The notes beneath the pieces are model-generated. The model saw nothing but the letters and a program-made list of their open reading frames with translations. It had not been told where the DNA came from and ran no database searches. This document shows positions 6,795 to 10,342 of a DNA stretch of 10,342 bases, one piece after another. This stretch comes from Actinomycetota bacterium (GTDB lineage Bacteria > Actinomycetota > Thermoleophilia > Gaiellales > Gaiellaceae). The translations under genes were made by a program, and so were the position numbers. Position 1 is the stretch's first letter. Each line of letters begins with the position of its first letter. The stretch is taken from the NCBI GenBank assembly GCA_013813345.1, contig JACCRW010000289.1, forward strand, positions 1 through 10,342, read 5' to 3'.

Positions 6795-8195
6795 GTGAGT
6801 GGCTACGCAGCGGTCGTGACGACGGGCATCTACTGCCGGCCCGGGTGCGGCGCGAGCCCGCGCCCGGCGAACGTGACGCGTTTCGGCTTCGCCGCGGCTG
6901 CGGAGGCAGCGGGCTACCGGGCGTGTCTTCGCTGCCGGCCGTATCGGGCTGCGCAGCCGCTCACCTGGTCGGGGCCGGAGCTCGCCTGCCGGGCAGTCCG
7001 GCTCGTCCTCGGCGGAGCGCTCGACAGACGCACCGAGGACGAGCTCGCCGCGCGGCTCGGCGTCTCGGCGCGACACCTTCGCCGACTCTTCGCCGCTCAT
7101 GTCGGCGTGACTCCCGACGGGCTCGCGCGCTCCGCCCGGACGCACTTCGCGCGACGGCTCCTCGACGACACCGATCTGACGGTGCTCGAGATCGCCTACG
7201 CCGCCGGCTTCGGCAGCGTCCGTCAGCTCAACCGCGCCTGCCAGGAAGTGTTTCGCGCCCCGCCGCGGGCGCTGCGGGCGCGGCGACGGAAGACCGACCG
7301 CCTCGCCGCCGACGGCGGCCTCACGCTTCGCCTCCCGTTCGCCGGCCCGCTCGACTGGGAAGCGATGACCTCCTACTTCGCGGCGCGGGCGATCCCCGGT
7401 GTGGAGCACGTGAGCGAGCGGACCTACCGGCGCACGCTCGCCCTCGGCGGCCATCCGGGAGTGCTCGAGCTTCTGCCGGGAGACGACGAGCACCTCATCC
7501 TGCGCGCTCACCTTCCCCACTGGGAGGAGCTGACGCACGTCGTCGACCGGAGCCGGCGGATCGCCGGGCTCGATCTCGACCTCGACGAGCCCACGAGCCA
7601 TCTGCGCGACGACCCGGCGATCGGGCCGCTCCTCGAGCAGCGCCCCGGACTCCGCGTACCCGGAACGTGGGATCCGTTCGAGACCGGAGTGCGCGCGATC
7701 GTCGGCCAAAACGTCAGCGTCGCCGCCGCCAACACCCTCGCCGCGAGGCTCGTCCAGAAGCTCGGAACGCCGGTGCCGGGTCTCACGCAACTTGGGCTCA
7801 GCCATCTCTTCCCGAGCCCGGCAGCCCTCGCCGATGCCGACCTGACAGGGCTCGGCCTGACCCGCTCCCGCGCCGGTGCGGTGAGCGCGTTCGCGCAGTC
7901 GGTGCGCGACGACACGATTCGGCTGGACGGGAGCATCGGGCTCGAGCAGCTCGTCGACTCGCTCACCTCGCTCGACGGCGTCGGGCCTTGGACGGCGAAC
8001 TACCTCGCGCTGCGGATGGGCGAGCGAGATGCCTTCCCGGCAGCCGACCCGGGCCTTCGCCAGGCACTCGAACGACACCGATCACGGCCCGACGAGGCCC
8101 TGAGCGGTCTGGCCGAGCGCTGGCGGCCCTGGCGCGCGCTCGCTGCGACCCACCTCTGGCTCGCCGACTCCCCGCCGGCCGCCCGGGCCGCCTGA
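6795..8195 (+). CDS. Ada metal-binding/AraC-type regulator fused to AlkA-type DNA-3-methyladenine glycosylase
   Basis: A 466-residue alkylation-damage protein. Residues 9-50 are the Ada zinc domain with four cysteines (C14, C18, C44, C47) in TTGIYCRPGC and CLRCRP; in Ada, the first such Cys takes methyl groups from DNA phosphotriesters. Residues about 80-162 are an AraC-type double helix-turn-helix. About 178-290 is the AlkA N-terminal domain. About 300-450 is the HhH-GPD glycosylase with the hairpin LDGVGPWTANYLALR and catalytic Asp D418 (AADPG), which excises alkylated bases. The O6-methylguanine methyltransferase domain of E. coli Ada is absent. The leader before the zinc domain is very short from GTG 6795. 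ATG 6744 would add 17 residues that do not match the usual Ada leader. It may sense methylation and regulate its own operon, as Ada does. Confidence 0.9.
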   Translation: MSGYAAVVTTGIYCRPGCGASPRPANVTRFGFAAAAEAAGYRACLRCRPYRAAQPLTWSGPELACRAVRLVLGGALDRRTEDELAARLGVSARHLRRLFAAHVGVTPDGLARSARTHFARRLLDDTDLTVLEIAYAAGFGSVRQLNRACQEVFRAPPRALRARRRKTDRLAADGGLTLRLPFAGPLDWEAMTSYFAARAIPGVEHVSERTYRRTLALGGHPGVLELLPGDDEHLILRAHLPHWEELTHVVDRSRRIAGLDLDLDEPTSHLRDDPAIGPLLEQRPGLRVPGTWDPFETGVRAIVGQNVSVAAANTLAARLVQKLGTPVPGLTQLGLSHLFPSPAALADADLTGLGLTRSRAGAVSAFAQSVRDDTIRLDGSIGLEQLVDSLTSLDGVGPWTANYLALRMGERDAFPAADPGLRQALERHRSRPDEALSGLAERWRPWRALAATHLWLADSPPAARAA

Positions 8196-8213
8196 CAACT
8201 GGGCGCCTGCCTC

Positions 8214-8228
8214 TATCGTCAGGGTGCG
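8214..8228 (+). promoter_or_regulatory. Candidate -10 (TATCGT) and ribosome binding site for the sensor kinase
   Basis: TATCGT (8214-8219) fits TANNNT and lies in the 33-bp gap after the glycosylase gene. AGGG (8221-8224) is 4 nt before ATG 8229. The kinase could thus have its own promoter with a very short leader. Confidence 0.35.
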
Positions 8229-9356
8229 ATGGAGCGTCTGAATCCCACCCTCAAGGCTGTCAGCGACGCCGTGCTCGCTGTCGCGGCCGGGCTCTCGGTC
8301 GACGAGGTCCTCCAGCGGCTCGTGGATAGCGCCCGAGAGCTGGCCGGGGCGCGGTACGCGGCGCTCGGGCTCCCGGACGGGGAGGGCGGATTTCGGCGCT
8401 TTCTCACCTCGGGGATGAGCGAGCGGCTGGTGGCCTCGCTCGGCCCACTGCCGCGGCAGCACGGCGTTCTCGGCGCAATGCTCGATTCGGAGGTCCCTTA
8501 TCGCACACAGGACATCCACGAGCACCCGCGCTTCCGCGGCTGGTGGCCGGCCGCGCACCCGGACATGCGCTCCTTCCTCGGCGTCCCGATCGTCGAGCCG
8601 CCCGAGGTGATCGGCGCCTTCTATCTGACGGAGAAGCTCGACGCGACCGATTTCAGCGACGAGGACGAGGAGCTGATCGGGCTGCTCGCCGCCCACGCCG
8701 CGATCGCGATTGCGAATGCGCGCCTGCACGAGCAGACCCGTGAGCTGTCGATCGCCGCCGAGCGGAACCGTCTGGCGCTCGAGCTTCACGACGCGGTCAG
8801 CCAGAAGCTCTTCGGACTCGTTCTCAGTGCGGAGGCAGCGGGGACGCTGCTCGATCGCGACCCTGACGCGGCGCGCGACCAGGTGGCGAAGTTGCAGGCG
8901 CTGGCGCAGGACGCGCTCGAAGAGCTCCGCTCGCTCGTCTTCGAGTTGCGGCCGCCCGAGCTCGAGCGGGACGGCCTCGCGGACGCGCTGCGCAAGCACG
9001 TCGAGCTGTTGCGCCGGCTCGGGCAGCTCGAGCTCGAGCTCTCCGTCGACGAGGTTTCCGTCGACGTGACGCGCGACCGCGAGGTGCTGCGAATCGCCCA
9101 GGAGGCGCTCCAGAACGTGCTCAAGCACGCGCGGGCGCGCCGCCTCGCCGTGAGCTTGCGCGCCGGCAAAGGCGACGCGCTGCTGCTCGAGATCGCAGAC
9201 GACGGCGTCGGCTTCGATCCTCATTCGGACGGGATCCGGTCACGCCGGCTCGGGCTGACGTCGATGGAGGAGCGGGCGCGCCGGCTCGGAGGCAGGCTCG
9301 ACGTCGTCTCGACCCCGGGCGCGGGCACGACCGTCCGGCTGGAGACCCGTGGCTGA
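8229..9356 (+). CDS. GAF-domain sensor histidine kinase, NarL/DevS-like (HisKA_3)
   Basis: A soluble 375-residue histidine kinase with no membrane segment. A single GAF domain (about 23-163) senses the signal. The dimerisation/phosphoacceptor helix follows with H187 in ERNRLALELHDAVSQ, the HisKA_3 form. The ATPase domain has the N-box asparagine N296, a DDGVG box (324-328) and a second glycine box near G-L-T-S-M-E-E-R. The GAF sequence HP-R-F-R-G-W-W-P-A-A-H-P-D-M-R-S-F-L-G-V-P strongly recalls mycobacterial DevS/DosT, whose first GAF domain binds heme. Here H110 lies in the equivalent HPxMRxFLGVP motif, so a gas or redox sensor is plausible but not shown. Its last 8 bases overlap the response regulator start, so the two are a co-translated pair. 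Confidence 0.92.
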   Translation: MERLNPTLKAVSDAVLAVAAGLSVDEVLQRLVDSARELAGARYAALGLPDGEGGFRRFLTSGMSERLVASLGPLPRQHGVLGAMLDSEVPYRTQDIHEHPRFRGWWPAAHPDMRSFLGVPIVEPPEVIGAFYLTEKLDATDFSDEDEELIGLLAAHAAIAIANARLHEQTRELSIAAERNRLALELHDAVSQKLFGLVLSAEAAGTLLDRDPDAARDQVAKLQALAQDALEELRSLVFELRPPELERDGLADALRKHVELLRRLGQLELELSVDEVSVDVTRDREVLRIAQEALQNVLKHARARRLAVSLRAGKGDALLLEIADDGVGFDPHSDGIRSRRLGLTSMEERARRLGGRLDVVSTPGAGTTVRLETRG

Positions 9357-9999
9357 GCCCATTCGAGTGCTCGTTGCGGACGATCATGCGGTCGTCCGAG
9401 AGGGCCTGCGCGCGTTCCTCGAACTCCAGGAGGGAATCGAGGTCGTGGGGGAGGCCGCCGACGGCCGGGAGGCGGTCGAGACGGCCGTCCGGCTGCGCCC
9501 GGACGTGATCGTGATGGACCTGGTGATGCCGCGACTGGACGGCGTCGCCGCGATGCGCGAGCTGCGCGAGAGCCTTCCAGGCGCGCGCGTGATCGTCCTC
9601 ACGAGCTTCCTCGACGACGACAAGCTGCTCCCGGCCCTGCGCGCGGGTGCGGCCGGCTACCTGCTCAAGAACGCCCGTCCGCAGGAGCTCGCCCGCGCGG
9701 TGCACGCAGCGCACGCGGGCGAGACGCTGCTCGACCCGGTCGTTGCCACGCGGCTCGTCGAGACATTGGCGGCCACAGGCGACGAAGGGCCGCTCGACCG
9801 GCTCACGCCGAGGGAGCGCGAGGTTCTGATCCTGATCGGACACGGCGTCCCGAACAAGCTGATCGCGCGCGACCTCGGGCTCTCCGAGAAGACGGTCAAG
9901 ACGCACGTCTCCCACGTGCTGGGCAAGCTCGGCGTCACCGACCGGACGCAGGCCGCCGTGCTCGCCGTCCGGGCGGGGCTGGTCGACTCGCGCGCATAG
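9349..9999 (+). CDS. NarL/LuxR-family response regulator
   Basis: A 216-residue two-domain transcription factor and the cognate partner of the upstream kinase. The receiver domain (about 5-120) has the acidic pair D11/D12, phosphoacceptor D57 (VMDLVMP), T85 and K107. The LuxR-type helix-turn-helix (about 152-210) begins LTPREREVL and includes LSEKTVKTHVSHVLGKLG. The GTG start at 9349 overlaps the kinase end by 8 bases. There is no separate ribosome binding site pattern, so coupling is likely. A 12-bp palindrome touching its stop codon is a possible DNA target for this regulator; that is inference. Confidence 0.94.
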   Translation: MAEPIRVLVADDHAVVREGLRAFLELQEGIEVVGEAADGREAVETAVRLRPDVIVMDLVMPRLDGVAAMRELRESLPGARVIVLTSFLDDDKLLPALRAGAAGYLLKNARPQELARAVHAAHAGETLLDPVVATRLVETLAATGDEGPLDRLTPREREVLILIGHGVPNKLIARDLGLSEKTVKTHVSHVLGKLGVTDRTQAAVLAVRAGLVDSRA

Positions 10000-10010
10000 G
10001 TCCTAGGACC
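9999..10010. repeat. Perfect 12-bp palindrome GGTCCTAGGACC, possible operator
   Basis: The palindrome starts on the last base of the response regulator stop codon and lies 64 bp before the next gene's ATG. A GGGACT sequence follows at 10028-10033, resembling a half-site of the DevR/DosR box. NarL-family regulators bind such short inverted repeats as dimers. Confidence 0.4.
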
Positions 10011-10074
10011 AATTGCGCCTGGCGGTCGGGACTCGGCAGCGGCGATCCTGCTTTACAGCGACGAAAGGAGCACC

Positions 10075-10342
10075 ATGAGCACGGCGAGCGAGCAGATCAC
10101 CGCTGCGGTCACCGCTTGGCCGGGGGCCGAGGCGGGTTTCGGCGGCCGCGGCGAGTTCGGCTTCACCGTCGGCCGGAAGGAGATCGGTCACCTGCACGGC
10201 GATCACGTTCTCCACATCGGTTTCCCGAAGTCCGTCTGGGCCGAGCTGAAGGAGCAGGGCCGGATCGACTACCACCCCGTCTTCCCCGGCAAGCCGGGCT
10301 ACGCCTCGCGCCGGATCGAGAACGAGGCGGACATCCACGACG
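10075..10342 (+). CDS. DUF5519 luciferase-family domain protein, 3'-truncated by the window end
   Basis: The open frame starts at ATG 10075 after AAAGGAG (10064-10070) and runs 89 codons without a stop to the end of the window. The visible part has an N-terminal helix, then GRGEFGFTVGRKEIGHLHGD, then FPKSVWAEL (about 55-63) and a YHPVFPGKPGYASR segment followed by E-N-E-A-D-I. The G-R-x-E-I-G-H-x-H-G-D and F-P-K motifs are those I associate with DUF5519 (luciferase-family) proteins, small alpha/beta proteins of unknown role. Despite the name, nothing here indicates light emission. It follows the two-component pair on the same strand after 75 bp, with the palindrome in its upstream region, so it may be a regulated target. 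Confidence 0.75.
   Translation, partial: MSTASEQITAAVTAWPGAEAGFGGRGEFGFTVGRKEIGHLHGDHVLHIGFPKSVWAELKEQGRIDYHPVFPGKPGYASRRIENEADIHD

Noticed and set aside
6066..8078. Very long open frame on the minus strand
   Set aside because: It is antisense to the HAF-repeat and Ada-AlkA genes, is rich in Arg, Ala and Gly with no recognisable domain, and is explained by stop-poor complementary frames in GC-rich DNA.

Overview
The window is about 10.3 kb of very GC-rich DNA, strongly biased to G/C at third codon positions, with short gene gaps, stop-start overlaps and several start codons sitting just behind a -10-like hexamer. The proteins (a short-leader Ada-AlkA fusion, a DevS-like GAF kinase with a NarL-type regulator, a DUF5519 luciferase-family protein, an HAF-repeat secreted protein) suggest an actinobacterium, perhaps a Thermoleophilia-type soil lineage. 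That placement is inference; no rRNA or other marker gene is present.

Region 1 (1-3244, plus strand) is the distal part of a peptide-uptake operon. After a GC-rich spacer with competing hairpins come two oligopeptide/dipeptide ABC ATPases (DppD- and DppF-like) and an M24-family Xaa-Pro-type metallopeptidase. All are joined by 4-bp overlaps or a close ribosome binding site. The permease and binding-protein genes would lie upstream, outside the window.

Region 2 (3248-3771, minus strand) is the most interesting part. It is a two-gene operon wedged between the peptidase and an enolase-superfamily gene. The first gene is a glutaredoxin-like protein whose reading frame is interrupted by one TGA, exactly where the first cysteine of the CxxC active site belongs. 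The strand before the TGA and the whole fold after it are intact, so I read it as a selenoprotein with a U-Q-E-C active site at codon 19. It overlaps by ATGA an 85-residue helical protein that I do not recognise. A near-perfect 38-nt hairpin sits inside the 3' end of that second gene, just past the peptidase stop codon.

Region 3 (3790-4902, plus) is a muconate-lactonizing-type enolase-superfamily enzyme resembling cis-3-hydroxy-L-proline dehydratase. With the transporter and the M24 peptidase it suggests import and breakdown of proline- or hydroxyproline-containing peptides. A small SnoaL/DUF4440-like protein (4925-5275, minus) and a secreted HAF-repeat protein (5484-6674, plus) follow, the latter ending in a clear terminator hairpin.

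Region 4 (6795-9999, plus) holds an Ada-type/AraC/AlkA fusion for alkylation repair, then a GAF-domain sensor kinase whose end overlaps its NarL-family response regulator. A perfect 12-bp palindrome touches the regulator stop codon and precedes a DUF5519 gene that runs off the window end. No tRNA, rRNA, insertion sequence or CRISPR array was seen.
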